Positions 53,054 through 63,827 are shown, counted from the first letter of the stretch. The stretch is 64,000 bases of DNA from Campanula takesimana (GCA_026119855.1 JAOWBW010000044.1:930001-994000); one strand, 5' to 3'. The notes: a model not told the origin generated them from the sequence alone. A program made the numbers and translations.

Positions 53054-54676
53054 TTCTGTATAGATCTTCTACCAGGTAAAGCTCTGATTTCGAAAGCACC
53101 TTATAGAATGGCCCCGGCAGAGTTGAAAGAATTGAAGGTTCAGTTGCAGGAGTTGCTTGATAGAGGGTTTATTCGACCTAGTGTTTCCCCGTGGGGAGCA
53201 CCGGTTTTGTTTGTGAGAAAGAAAGACGGTTCGTTGAGGTTGTGTATTGATTACCGAAAGTTGAATCAGGTAACAGTGAAGAACAAATATCCTCTACCGC
53301 ATATTGATGATTTATTCGATCAACTTCAAGGGTCAGTAGTATTTTCTAAACTTGATTTGAGGAGTGGGTACCATCAACTGAAGATTCGATCGGATGATAT
53401 TCCGAAGACTTCTTTTCGCACTCGTTATGGTCATTATGAATTCTTGGTTATGCCGTTTGGGTTGACTAATGCACCGGACGTGTTTATGGATTTGATGAAC
53501 CGAATCTTCCATCCTTATCTTGACTCGTTTGTAGTGGTTTTCATCGATGATATTATTGTCTATTCTAAATCTCGAGAGGAGCACGAGCAACATCTGAGGA
53601 TAGTTTTATCAGTTCTTGCAAAGGAACAGTTGTTCGCGAAGTTTAGTAAGTGTGAATTTTGGCTCGAGAAAGTTTTATTTCTGGGGCATGTTATTTCTAA
53701 AGATGGGATTTCTGTGGATCCTTTGAAGATAGAAGCTATTGTTGATTGGAAGAAACCCGAGACAGTGACTGAGATCAGAAGTTTTCTGGGGTTAGCCGGA
53801 TACTACAGGAGGTTTATAGAAGGGTTTTCACGGATTGCTACACCGATGACTCAGTTGACCCGAAAGAATGTTCCGTTTGTGTGGACTGAAAAATGTAATA
53901 ACAGTTTTGAGGAATTGAAGAAGAGGTTGATTACTGCACCGATTCTTGCATTACCGAATGGGAACGACGACTTGGTGATTTATAGTGATGCATCGAAGGA
54001 AGGCTTGGGTTGTGTTTTAATGCAGAATGGGAAAGTGATCGCGTATGCTTCGAGGAAGTTGAGTCCGAGTGAACAAAATTATCCTACTCATGATATGGAA
54101 TTGGCAGCTATCGTGTTTGCTCTTCAGAAGTGGAAGCACTACCTTTACGGAGCGAAATTTGAGATTTTCACGGATCACAAGAGTTTGAAGTATCTTTTCT
54201 CTCAGAAGGAACTTAATAACCGACAGCGTTGATGGATGGAACTTTTGAAGGACTATGATTGTAAGATATCCTATCACCCAGGGAAAGCAAATGTTGTAGC
54301 CGATGCGATTAGTAGAAAATCTTATGTGGCTTCGATGATGGTTCGAGAGTGGAAAATGCTTGAGGATGTTCGAGATTGGTGCCCTCGTGAATCGATACAT
54401 GGGGCTATTTTTGCGAATATTAGGGTATCTCCGACCCTAATTCAAAGAATAAAGGAAGCTCAGAAAGAAGATCCCGAGTTAGTGAAAATAATGGGTAAAA
54501 TGAAAGAGAAGAACTTCGAGGATTTTTCTATTAGTCCGGTTGGAGTATTGACTTTTTGTGGACGTTTGTGTGTACCCGACGTAGATGCAATAAAGAGGCA
54601 AGTTTTAGATGAGGGTCATAAATTGAGATATACTATTCATCCGGGTAGTACGAAGATGTACCAAGATCTGAAACAA
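53054..54676 (+). pseudogene. Tek-P reverse transcriptase and RNase H
   Basis: RT: LLDRGFIRPSVSPWGAPVLF, LCIDYRKLNQVT, FSKLDLRSGYHQLKI, YEFLVMPFGLTNAP, FIDDIIVYSK (FIDD at 53540-53551); thumb GHVISKDGISVDP. RNase H: VIYSDASKEGLG, YPTHDMELAAIVFAL, EIFTDHKSLKYLF, KANVVADAISRK. All catalytic acidic residues are present. A TGA at 54230-54232 follows NNRQR; TAA at 54677-54679 ends the segment. Confidence 0.94.
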
Positions 54677-55720
54677 TAATTTTGGTGGAACAACATGAAG
54701 AGAGAAATAGCTGAGTATGTATCGAAGTATTTAACTTATCAGCAAGTCAAAACCGAGTATCAGAGACCCGCAGGACTACTTCATCCATTAGAGATTCCGG
54801 AGTAGAAATGGGAACATGTGACTATGGATTTTGTCACAGGGCTACCTCGTACCCGTAGAAAGTTTGACGGTGTTTGGGTAATCGTGGATAGACTGACCAA
54901 GACTGCTCATTTCTTACCGATTGATATCAGATACTCGATGGAGAAACTTGCGACCGTTTATATGAATGAGGTTGTGAGATTGCATGGGGTTCCGGTTAGC
55001 ATTGTGTCGGATCGTGATCCGAGGTTTACTTCTAGATTTTGGAAAGCGTTACAGGAAGCTTTGGGTACCGATTTGAGATTCAGTACAGCTTTTCACCCTC
55101 AGACTGACGGTCAATCCGAGAGGACTATTTAGATTTTAGAGGATATGTTGCGAGCTTGTTCGATAGACTTTTCTGATTCTTGGGATGTTCATTTACCTCT
55201 AATGGAGTTTTCTTATAATAACAGTTATCAGGCTAGTATTGAGATGGCTCCTTACGAGGCTTTATATGGGAGAAAGTGTAGATCGCCTATCTGTTGGGAT
55301 GAAATCGGGGAAGCAAAGATATGGGGTATCGATTTGGTTCAGAATTCAGTTGAGAAAGTCAAAGTTATTCGGGATCGATTGAAGACAGCCCAGAGTCGAC
55401 ATAAGAGCTATACGGACCACCGAAGACGTAATCTTAATTTTTAGACCGGAGATTTTGTGTTCTTCAAGGTGTCTCCGAAGGTTGGTATTTGAAGGTTTGG
55501 GAAGAAAGGTAAATTGGCTCCGAGATTTATTGGACCGTTCGAGATTTTGGAAAAAGTGGGACTTCTTGCTTATCGACTCGCATTGCCATCTTCTCTTGAC
55601 CGATTGCATAATTTTTTCCATGTTTCTATGCTTCGGAAGTATTTACATTATCCATCTCACGTGTTACCGAGGGTACCCGAGGATATAGAGCCTGACATGT
55701 CATATGAGGAACGACCGGTT
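54677..55720 (+). pseudogene. Tek-P integrase
   Basis: Zinc-binding region has both His upstream (GHKLRYTIHPGSTKMY), but the expected C-X2-C reads YLTYQQVK, so both Cys appear to be Tyr (each a G-to-A change, inferred from the family motif). Catalytic core: TMDFVTGLP (D), IVSDRDPRFTS (D), HPQTDGQSERTI (E). Then YGRKCRSPICW, GPFEILEKVGLLAYRLALP. Stops: TAG 54803, TAG 55130, TAG 55442, TGA 55490 (first bases), all in frame. Confidence 0.92.
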
Positions 55721-55879
55721 CGGATTCTTGATGCTAAAGTCCAAGAATTGAGGAATAAGAGCATAGATTTGGTTAGGGTTCTATGGAGGAATCACAATGT
55801 CGAATTTTCGACGTGGGAGCTTCAAGGAGAGATGGAACGGAAATATCCGTGGCTTTTTGTTTCGGGTAAGTACCTTTAA
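55721..55879 (+). pseudogene. Tek-P chromodomain at the end of pol
   Basis: PVRILDAKVQELRNKSI, LVRVLWRNHNVEFSTWELQG, ERKYPWLF. The pattern V-x-WRNH...TWE is the CHDII chromodomain of Tekay/Del chromoviruses, thought to direct integration into heterochromatin. It is the final domain, ending with TAA at 55877-55879. Confidence 0.9.
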
Positions 55880-55899
55880 AATTCGGGTCGAATTTTCTT

Positions 55900-55911
55900 T
55901 AAGGAGGAGAA
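55900..55911 (+). promoter_or_regulatory. polypurine tract of Tek-P
   Basis: TAAGGAGGAGAA immediately before the 3' LTR. Confidence 0.85.
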
Positions 55912-56710
55912 TGTCACGACCCAAAAACCCGTATCTATTTTATTATTAAATAATTAATTATTTATTTATTTATTTGATTATTTATTTATGTGCGCATTTT
56001 ATATCTCATAATATTAATTTGTGTCTAGCATTATTTGGTTGATATTGTGTTAAGTGGGTTGTAGGGAATTATTGGTTAGAGGGGTTATTTGGGTTATGTG
56101 TTAGTAGGGCATGAGGGGACCTAAGTGTAAGTTTTTAAAATTTGATTAACTACTCCCTCCCTACTCTTCCTTCTCCCTCACTCTCATCTTCACCCTACTC
56201 TCATCTCCCTGTATATCTCTCTCTCTCTCTCTTCCATGAAAAAAGGTAAGAAAATTCCCCTCCTTCTTCCTTCATTTTGTTCATCTTCCTCTCATTTTTT
56301 CTTAGTGCTCATTTTATGAAATGTGTTTAGATCGTCGATAGGATCGTGTAGAGCCAAAAATATTCGAATTCCGTCATCTTTCATAAATTCAGGTAAGTTG
56401 CTTTTCCCCCATTTTTATGCTAAAATGTTCATCTTTAGTTTATGTAATGCTTTAGTTCATATATATGTCTTTTTGGTTGAGTTTGGGATTTATTTGTATT
56501 TTTGTTCATCTTTTGTGATTTTTGAGAATGTTGGGATCAAATCTTGGTTTTGGTTGTTAATGATGTTATATGAGTTATTTTAGACCAATAAGTTGTTCTA
56601 GTACCTTATTATACTTGTTAGATGTGTTGGATTTTGGTTTGGTTTTGGTTGGGGTTGAGTTTTGGATGAAACCCAGGTAAACTTGCCGAATTCCGGCAGT
56701 CAGGGCTCGT

Positions 56711-56892
56711 GGGCGACCGCCCATGATTGGTTTCGGCGACCGCCCATGAGATCAGTTCGTCCTGAATGTTGGAGTTAGGGTTTTTGGGCGACCGCCCATT
56801 AATGGGTTGGGCGACCGCCCATGGAGTCAGTCTGATGGGTTGTGGGCTAGTGGTTTTGGGCGACCGCCCGGGCTGGTTATGGGCGACCGCCC
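56711..56892 (+). repeat. phased GC palindrome array in Tek-P 3' LTR (six copies)
   Basis: Starts 56711, 56734, 56786, 56809, 56858, 56881; spacings 23, 52, 23, 49, 23, identical to the 5' LTR. The fifth copy, changed in the 5' LTR (GGGTGACCGCCC), has the consensus here. Confidence 0.92.
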
Positions 56893-57234
56893 ATAGCAGC
56901 TGATCTGAGTATCTTTGTTTTTAATTGTTTTCGAAATCAAGCTTAGTCTAGGCTCGGGTACGACTCTAATTAATTTAATTTGACATTGTGGGATACTCTA
57001 GTGTTGAAAATGGTTCCTTCGTGAACAAATGTGTTATGGAATTTGATTAATTATTATTTGGAAATGGTTGAGCACTTTATTATGTGTGATCGGTTTTATT
57101 TCATCTTCTTGGTGATTTATTTGGAATGGTTCCCTACTTTGGAATCATGAGTTGTTTATTTAAGCTAGTATTTATTACTTGGCATTTATTAGAAAGTCCA
57201 GCTGGTATATGTGGTTGTGTCGGGCGATGGGAAT

Positions 57235-57267
57235 ATTATAATGGCTCCGAGCCAAGTCCATTATAAT
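57235..57267 (+). other. conserved Tekay LTR stem-loop at the Tat-2 insertion site
   Basis: ATTATAATGG 57235-57244 and CCATTATAAT 57258-57267. The Tat-2 LTR starts two bases after the stem, at 57269. Confidence 0.8.
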
Positions 57268-57268
57268 G

Positions 57269-58554
57269 TGTAGATACCCCGGGGAACCACGGCTTGGCTA
57301 GAGCGGTGAATTATCCTAGGATGTCTAACTTGTTTTAGATTGTTTAGAGTCGCCACCTATGTTTTTAAAGGAACATAAGAAAAACCTAGAAATAACCTAA
57401 TTTATGTACAAAACCAGAGATTCGGGAGAGAAGGGTTCGGGGGTTAGGTGATGGAGTGGGAAGTACTTAAACACCCACTCCGCCCCGCTTACGCGGGTCT
57501 TGCTACTATTGGTGTTCTAATATTTCATGTCCTTCAATTAATTAAATATAAATGTGCTAAGAATTGTGATGAGAAGAAAAGAGGAAATAAAAGGGAAATA
57601 AAATAGAATTGTTTTATTTATTTAATGATAAAGATTACATGTAACAAGTAATGTTAAAGAATTACATTAAGAGATGAAGAGAAATTAACATGGTGAATTA
57701 AAGTTAAGATTAAAATGTAGGGAGATAACTTTAACTAACTTCAATATGTGAAGTAGTCATGTTGGTCATGTCCCATTAATGGGGATTGCATACATCAAGA
57801 AGAAGAAAACAAAGGAAGAAAATGGAGTTGTACCTTGAGAAAGAGGACTTGGAACCTTGACTTGAAAGTGTTATTGTTGTGATGAAATTGTTGTAGAACA
57901 ATTTGTGTAGAGTCTTGTTACTAAGAACTCTTGTTGGGAGAATTTGTGTATAGTGTAGTTGGTGAATCAAGGTTGGAGTCCCCTTCTAAAGTAGAAGATG
58001 ATGGTTTTTATAGGTAAAAAAGAGAGGGAAATGATGGAGGGAAATTGGTCATTCATGTGAAATGGAATGGGCCAATCACAAATAAGATAAATGAATAAAA
58101 AAAAAGTAAAAGAAATAAAAGAAATCAAATAATAAATGAAAGAAATATTAGTTTTTTGGGAAAAGGCTTAGAATTTGAGATTGGGAGTTAATGAGAAAAG
58201 GGGGGATGAATGTGGATGTAAAAAGGTGGTTTTTGTGATCAAGAAAAGATGTTTGTAAATAAGAAAAGGGAGGGAAATAAGGTGCAATCCGTTACTGCCA
58301 AAGTGGGAAGCGCGCGGGTCCGGCTTTTGGGGCGGGACGCGCGCGCGGCTCACTGGCAGTGACGGAAGCGCCCGCGGGGGAAAAATGACAGAATGACAGA
58401 ATGACCCTAAAAGTTAACTCTGTTATGCAGTTTAGTCCAAAACTAACGGAATCAGTTAGGAACTTAACCGAAGTAACAGAAATCAACAAAAATAAGTTAA
58501 ATAAAAATACTTTGTATGCAATCGGGGTGAGAGGTCTAAGGCGGGGTGTCTACA
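57269..58554 (-). repeat. 3' LTR of Tat-2
   Basis: Minus strand TGTAGACACCCCGC at 58554 to GGGTATCTACA at 57269, 1286 bp. The last ~250 bases resemble the Tat-A LTR, including the internal primer-site word (GAGTCGCCA on the plus strand, 57347-57355). GC motif triplet at 58310-58377. Confidence 0.93.
58309..58378 (-). repeat. GC motif triplet in Tat-2 LTR
   Basis: GCGCGCGG 58310, GCGCGCGG 58341, GCGCCCGCGG 58368. Spacings 31 and 27, total 58, i.e. twice 29. Confidence 0.7.
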
Positions 58555-58730
58555 GAGCCCCTCGGCGACGTGGATTGCAAAGCAAAACGCGTCGACGAAA
58601 GTAAAAACACCCGCCGAGGACATCGACAAAGAAAAAGAAAGAAAAAAAATCAAAGACTCGATGAAAGCAGTAATTTGAAATTGCTAGAGATAGGGGTGCG
58701 CTCCCTGTGTGAGCGTCTATTGCTGGAGTG
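58555..58730 (-). other. conserved pre-LTR block of Tat-2
   Basis: GAGGGGCTC next to the LTR, GCGAAGCAAAATG-like segment, and the hairpin CGCTCCCTGTGTGAGCG (58696-58712), as in Tat-A and Tat-B. Confidence 0.75.
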
Positions 58731-59164
58731 TTGTATTGGAGCTCATGGGAGCTTGTCTCGATAAGGACCGAGTTGTTGAGTTGGGGCTCATGGGAGCTTG
58801 TCTCGATATGGACCGAGTTGCCGACTTGGAGCTCATGGGAGCTTGTCTCGATATGGACCGAGTTGCCGACTTGGAGCTCATGGGAGCTTGTCTCGATATG
58901 GATCGAGTTGCCGACTTGGAGCTCATGGGAGCTTGTCTCGATATGGACCGAGTTGCCGACTTGGAGCTCATGGGAGCTTGTCTCGATATGGACCGAGTTG
59001 CCGACTTGGAGCTCATGGGAGCTTGTCTCGATATGGACCGAGTGGCCGACTTGGAGCTCATGGGAGCTTGTCTCGATATGGACCGAGTTGCCGACTTGGA
59101 GCTCATGGGAGCTTGTCTCGATATAGACCGAGTTGCCGACTTGGAGCTCATGGGAGCTTATGTT
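58731..59164 (-). repeat. 45-bp tandem array in Tat-2 3' region
   Basis: Nine to ten units beginning GAGCTCATGGGAGCTTGTCT and containing CTCGATATGGACCGAG (dyad CTCG/CGAG) then TTGCCGACTTG. Because 45 is a multiple of three, several frames on both strands stay open; these are not genes. Confidence 0.95.
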
Positions 59165-59590
59165 GTTGACTTTGTGGGGTGTGGGCACGGTTGACCACTT
59201 TCTGGTGGGGATGAAGTGCCTTGAGTAGCGGATGCTGTTGACATCGTGGTGGTACCTGTTATGTGTGTGCTTGACAGGTATATGTGTTCTTGCAAGAAGA
59301 TGCATGAAGTGTGAGATGAAGAGAGAGAAATTGTGCTCGTGGTGTGATGGGATTTTGGAACACTCTTGCAATGAGAGAGAAGTAAGAATGTAGAGAGGGA
59401 TCTTGTGTGCGGTGTGATTTTGAGGAAAGCATTGGATGTATTCATACCTTCGCTTACCACTGCCGCTTGAGTGGAGATGGATTCTTGATGTCCGCGGAGG
59501 ATGCTTTGATGGAGAATGTCCATTCTTTAGATGTTGATGAGAGAATGCCCTTGATGTTGGGTTGGCGAGATGGTACTCTGGATGATGGGT
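59165..59590. other. non-coding segment of Tat-2
   Basis: Starts with TTGTTGACTTTGTGGGGTGTGGG-like sequence resembling 18686-18725 of Tat-B (shared TTGACTT and GGGTGCGGGCACAG words). No gene seen. Confidence 0.4.
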
Positions 59591-59646
59591 TGGTCGTGCC
59601 AAAGGCTGCCTACGTACCCCTTGAAGGGAATCAGACCAGTGTAGTT
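59591..59646 (-). ncRNA. predicted structured element PK, copy 2b, with swapped P3
   Basis: Minus strand: CTAC/GTAG (P1), TTCCC..GGG with CCCTT/AAGGG (P2), GCC-TTT-GGC (P4). P3 is TGGTC (inside P1) with GACCA (after P4): the strands of the helix are exchanged relative to all other copies (GACC inside, GGTC after), yet five pairs form (plus-strand 59591-59595 with 59634-59638). Confidence 0.68.
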
Positions 59647-59727
59647 CAAGGATGATGGAGAACTCTGGGGAAGAAGCTATGGATCAAGGCAAAGTAAAGC
59701 ACATACTTTTGCACATAGAAGGAGAAA

Positions 59728-59742
59728 AAGAATTTTTTTTTC

Positions 59743-59773
<31 letters not shown>

Positions 59774-59807
59774 TTAGAAGGGAAAGAATATGCACACATG
59801 TGAGGAA

Positions 59808-59844
<37 letters not shown>
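59728..59844. repeat. T-tracts (A-tracts on the element strand)
   Basis: Two long T runs, 59728-59770 and 59812-59843, next to a PK copy as in other Tat elements. Confidence 0.85.
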
Positions 59845-59845
<1 letters not shown>

Positions 59846-61640
59846 TTCGTGGGTGAACCATTTTAACCATTATGTGCTTGTGAAGCCAAACCAAGATCAA
59901 GTCGTGTTCAATCGAAGTCCGGATTGCCTTGTTGAATTCTGTCGTTGTTGTTGTGGTGTCCAACGAAATTGATGTCTAGGCCCAAGAGATTTGTCTATTA
60001 TGGGGCTCCAAAAGGCATTTGATGCCGAGATAAGGGGTTGCTGATTGTAAAGCTCTTAGAATGCCTTTGATGCCAAACTTTGAGTGGCTTGCATAGCCCC
60101 AAGATAAATCAGCTCTTGGCCCATTCGAGTAAATCGCCCTTTGTTGTTGTAGTGAGCAAGCCCCAAGAGGAGATCGTTGATGCCAAGCTTTGAGAGATTG
60201 CAAAGCCCCAAGTGTCGTGGGCTTGTAGATGGCGGGATGTGAAGACCGTTCATTGTAAAGCCCCAAATTATCTCGTGTTTGGCTCGGCATTGAGAGCGGA
60301 TGTACCGTTTGGTAGAATTCTTGATAGAGATTTCCTTCTTGCTCTTACTGGGGAGATGAATGGCCTCATTGTGGTCGATACCCAAATGGCTGAGGGCTTA
60401 TGTCAAAGGATGCAGTAATGTCTTACGGTGCCGTCGAGGTCGCGGAGGATAAGGTCTTGGCGTGATAAAGTCTCAAATGAGTATGCTTGCTTGACTCTTC
60501 TTGAGTTGAACTAATGACGGATCTTCGGATGCAACTAGTGCTGTGGCCCAACTTTATCTGAGCTGCACCTTGCGCTTTTGATCTTGGAGAAGGGGGTGCT
60601 GAATTGCAGAAACATTGGGATTGGCCGTGGCATTTCCCGCTATAACCCTGTTTTGATTAGAGTTTAGCATATTGAATCTTTTTCCTTTTCTCTAAGACTT
60701 CCTTCAAAATCTCGCTGTGAGTTCTAACAAAAATCATCAACTTCATTCATAATATCGGAGTCTTCATTTAAAACCAAGAGGCCTTTGACTTGAAGTGTTT
60801 AGAGACGCTTTGAAGCTTGATCCCTTTCATGGAGACTACTCCCAAATTGCGTTGCTCGAGTATTGTTGCCCAAAAGACTGTCGGTCGCGAAGCCCCAATA
60901 TCGCCCTTTGCTTGAATTATTGTAATGCCGTAGCCCAAAAGATTGTAGATTGAGAAGCCCGTTGAGACCTTCGGTGCCGAATTGAGGAAGCTTCCAATGT
61001 TGCACATGACTTGGCTGGGGATACTTCTGGGGAGTTAATTGCTCTTTGCCGGGGGAGCCTTTAAGACTTGACCGTAGCCCCTAGAGTGCCATCATTGATT
61101 GTGAGAAAGGTCCACTCTTGATTGGGGAAACGAGAACGGGTACACATGACAAGAGTGTTTTTTTTTTGACATCCCTTTTGGGAGACTTTGAGGATAGTCT
61201 CACACATCTTTCTCGAACATAGCCTCTAGGGCGTATTGATTGTCAAGTGAAGCAAAAGAAGTTCTTGTCCTTGAGTCACATAGCCCCTAGGGCGTCACCA
61301 TTTGTTGAGTAAAGCAAGAGTGACTCATCCTCGTGCGAGGGAACAAACATGAGAGGACATGGCAAGAGCTACTCCATTTCTCGGGAGCCTTTCGGCGTAC
61401 ATTAGAAGCACATACTTGAAGAAGCTTTGAAAACTGAGACACATGTTGTTGCTATTTGTTGCCCAAGCCAATTGACTAGCTAGGGATTATTTGTGCAACC
61501 TCGTGCCCTTTTATGATAGGCTCGTTCTCGGATGGGTCTTGGCTACCATGGGCCTTCTTTTCATGAACCCAAAAATGCACACTACTGGAGAATGATGCCG
61601 ATAACCCAAGACAACCTTTGACGGTGCTATATCTTGTCGA
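59845..61640 (-). other. degenerate non-coding region of Tat-2
   Basis: Loose repetition of phrases such as TTTGATGCCAAACTTTGAG, TGCAAAGCCCCAAG and AAGCCC at 60005-60265 and 60830-60965, and of AGCCCCTAGGGCG-like words at 61075, 61206 and 61280. No conserved domain or long frame. It occupies the place of pol and the antisense ORF. Confidence 0.5.
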
Positions 61641-61795
61641 GCCTTTTGCAATCCCAAAGTTGACTCGGTGGGGAATTGACTTGCTGAGGAGATTCAATGT
61701 AGAACTTGTCTTCTTTAGAGGCCGGGGATCTCCATTTCTCTTTCCCTTCTCTCTCTCACTCTCTCATTTTTTTTATGACGCACCCTGTTTTTTGC

Positions 61796-61825
61796 CTAGA
61801 CCGCCCTTTCGGGTTTTCAATCTAG
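61796..61825 (-). ncRNA. stem-loop H2, Tat-2 copy
   Basis: CTAGA 61796-61800 and TCTAG 61821-61825 around CCCGAAAGGGCGG (minus strand), preceded by CAGGGTGCG as in Tat-A. It is separated from H1 and from the nearer PK by about 450-650 bases, so the module has been rearranged here. Confidence 0.65.
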
Positions 61826-62269
61826 CGGGCATCTCTTTTGCGTCTTCATTTTTGACTCGATTAATGAGGAAGTGTGTATTGACTCTAGCTGAGGAGATAA
61901 GACATGTGATTTTGCGGTGGAGACCTCTTGTCACTAAAGGTGAGTGACATTGACTTGACTAGGGAAGTGTCTCTAGTATTGACATGTATTTTTTATTGAA
62001 CTGAATGACTCGCGAAGGCAAGTAAGTCATTAAGAGAGAAGAGAAGGAAAGCCCCAATTTGATTGCAAGAAATTGGGAGTATGCAGAAAGAATAGAAGTC
62101 CCTAGACTCGACAAGGATCGCGAAATGATTCCAAATCTAAGAAAGTTGTTCAATCTTTTTGGTGATTAATTCATTGGCAAATGAATCGTACAAAGATGTC
62201 TTGACAAGTTCGAGATGAAGGCCGATCACCATAACGCACTAGGGCTAAACATATCTTCTTTCTTGCATG

Positions 62270-62328
62270 AGACCGGACCCGCAGGTTGCCTACGTTCCTC
62301 CAGTGTAGAGGCTCAGGTCACCATAGTT
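62270..62328 (-). ncRNA. predicted structured element PK, copy 2a
   Basis: Minus strand: P1 CTATG/CGTAG (one G-U), P2 CCTC/GAGG, P4 ACC-TGCG-GGT, P3 GACC/GGTC. Good agreement with copy A. Confidence 0.7.
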
Positions 62329-62435
62329 CTTGTGAATTCTCCATTCTTCGGGATGGAATTGTTGCTTCGTCGTGTAGCTTCGTCCTTCATCGGTGGAATG
62401 ATGTTGATCTTGTACTTCTTTGATTGATGGGGATT

Positions 62436-62534
62436 TTTTTTTTTTTTTTTTTTTTTTTATGCTCTAACTTTTGCCTAGGTTGATTTGATGGTTTCAACCT
62501 AGCGAGCTCTTTTTTTTTTTTTTTTTTTTTTTTT
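62436..62534 (-). ncRNA. stem-loop H1 flanked by A-tracts, Tat-2 copy
   Basis: CTAGGTTGA/TCAACCTAG form a perfect 9-bp stem (62475-62502), longer than the 5-bp outer stem of Tat-A, while the inner CCCG/GGGC helix is lost. A-tracts (element strand) on both sides. Confidence 0.68.
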
Positions 62535-62843
62535 AATCCCCCTTTGAAAACTTTGCTTGACTTCTTCATGATTGTTGCTCCACCTTGTTTGTCTTGGCTT
62601 CGTCATTGATGTTGGCGTCGATGTTTAGCCCCTAGGCGTTCAAGTGATGGCCTTGTTCTAAAACTTGTTTAGACATCTTTTCATCATTTTGCCAAGAATT
62701 AGATTGAACAACTTGGAAGAGTGTATAAGGACAAGAACGACTTTTATTTGATAAGAAGACTCGACACTTAACATGGGACGAGAGAAAACATTAATGCACA
62801 CAAAAGAGGACTTTTGACTCTTTTTTTTTTTTTTTTCCTACTA

Positions 62844-63827
62844 CTAGGTAGAGAAAGAGAAACGGAGATTGTTGTCGTCATCCCCCATGTCGTTGTAGCC
62901 TTCCATGTCACTACATTCTTCCATGTCATTGCTTGGGAACCCTTTGTCGTTGAAGCTTGTGTCATAGGAGGACTCGGCCACTTCTCGGAGCAAATTGTCA
63001 ATTCTAAACCCTGCATCATACATGCTTGAAAAATCGGAGTGAAAAGCCCCACTAAGATGAGCGCGGTAGTCCATTTTCAAACATTTCAAGAAGATGTCCA
63101 TTTGTTCCTTCTCGGAAGGCCTATCAACCATCTCGGCTAGCTTGTCGTTCCAACGGCGATAGAAGCCCCCAAATGATTCATCACCCATTTGCACGGTGCT
63201 CTCTAATTCTTTCTTGGTGGGACCGAACATGGAGTTGCCTTGGTATTGTGACTTGAAGGCAAGCATAGCGGCATCCCAATTGAGGCGGGTGGAAATCGGA
63301 AGACCCATGTACCAATCTTTTGCGACCCCATCGAGAGTAAGCGGGAAGCATTGTGCCATTATTTGAGGAGACACTTTCTTTGGTAGCATGGACCAAATGT
63401 AGGAGTCGACATGAGCGTTGGGGCAAGAGTTGCCTTTGAACTTGCCAATAACGGGCATCTTGAAATTTTCGGGAAGAGCCTCCATTGTGTTCATGAGGAG
63501 AGAAGCTTGATGAAGATCGGTGTTTGGGCCCTTGTGCAAATTTAGCCCACTAAGCCTTTGGTCAATGTAGGACATGAGAGTGTTGACCAAACCGGTATTG
63601 ATGCCTTGGACCTTTATTTCATTCGTGAGCCCCTTCAATTGGTCCTCGAGTTTGGATACTTCTCTTTTATGGGCCATTTCTATATGCTCGTAACGGGCTC
63701 GCCATATATCATCCTTGCGGCGAACATCCTCGGCTAGTGTATCAATTTGCCCTTTCAATACTTTCACCATGCAGAATAACCCTTCGTTGGGCACGGGAAT
63801 GCCGCCGTTGTTGCCGTTTGAAGCCAT
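62844..63827 (-). CDS. Tat-2 gag, intact frame without zinc knuckle
   Basis: 327 codons from MASNGNNGGIPVPNEG. Coiled-coil-like segment (KGQIDTLAEDVRRKDDIWRA..., residues ~25-80), then gag core closely matching Tat-A: KMPVIGKFKGNSCPNAHVDSY, LDGVAKDWYMGLP, FYRRWNDKLAEMVDRP, MDIFLKCLKMDYRAHLSGAF. It ends with an acidic tail (NDMEECSDMEGYNDMGDDDN) where Tat-A continues to the knuckle and protease. An uninterrupted gag in a pol-less element suggests selection for Gag or recent origin. The start is chosen at MASNG because upstream residues have no counterpart. Confidence 0.85.
   Translation of the reverse strand: MASNGNNGGIPVPNEGLFCMVKVLKGQIDTLAEDVRRKDDIWRARYEHIEMAHKREVSKLEDQLKGLTNEIKVQGINTGLVNTLMSYIDQRLSGLNLHKGPNTDLHQASLLMNTMEALPENFKMPVIGKFKGNSCPNAHVDSYIWSMLPKKVSPQIMAQCFPLTLDGVAKDWYMGLPISTRLNWDAAMLAFKSQYQGNSMFGPTKKELESTVQMGDESFGGFYRRWNDKLAEMVDRPSEKEQMDIFLKCLKMDYRAHLSGAFHSDFSSMYDAGFRIDNLLREVAESSYDTSFNDKGFPSNDMEECSDMEGYNDMGDDDNNLRFSFST

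Larger units (their letters stand above)
36784..57268 (+). mobile_element. Tek-P: Tekay-like LTR retrotransposon, nested by two Tat elements
   Basis: 5' LTR 36784-38543 plus 50912-51283, PBS, gag-pol 51404-55879 in one frame, polypurine tract, 3' LTR from 55912, interrupted by Tat-2 at 57269 and continuing beyond the window. The chromodomain at the end of pol places it with chromoviruses, Tekay/Del type. It inserted into Tat-D. Confidence 0.92.
55912..57268 (+). repeat. 3' LTR of Tek-P, first part
   Basis: Starts TGTCACGACCC, collinear with 36784-38136; interrupted by Tat-2 at 57269. Same donors, palindrome array and stem-loop as the 5' LTR. The rest of the LTR must lie beyond the window. 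Confidence 0.93.

Noticed and set aside
58550..59602. Several long frames on both strands with SSHELQVGNSVHIET, LELMGACLDMDRVAD and similar repeats
   Set aside because: Products of the 45-bp array read in different frames; no independent evidence for a protein.
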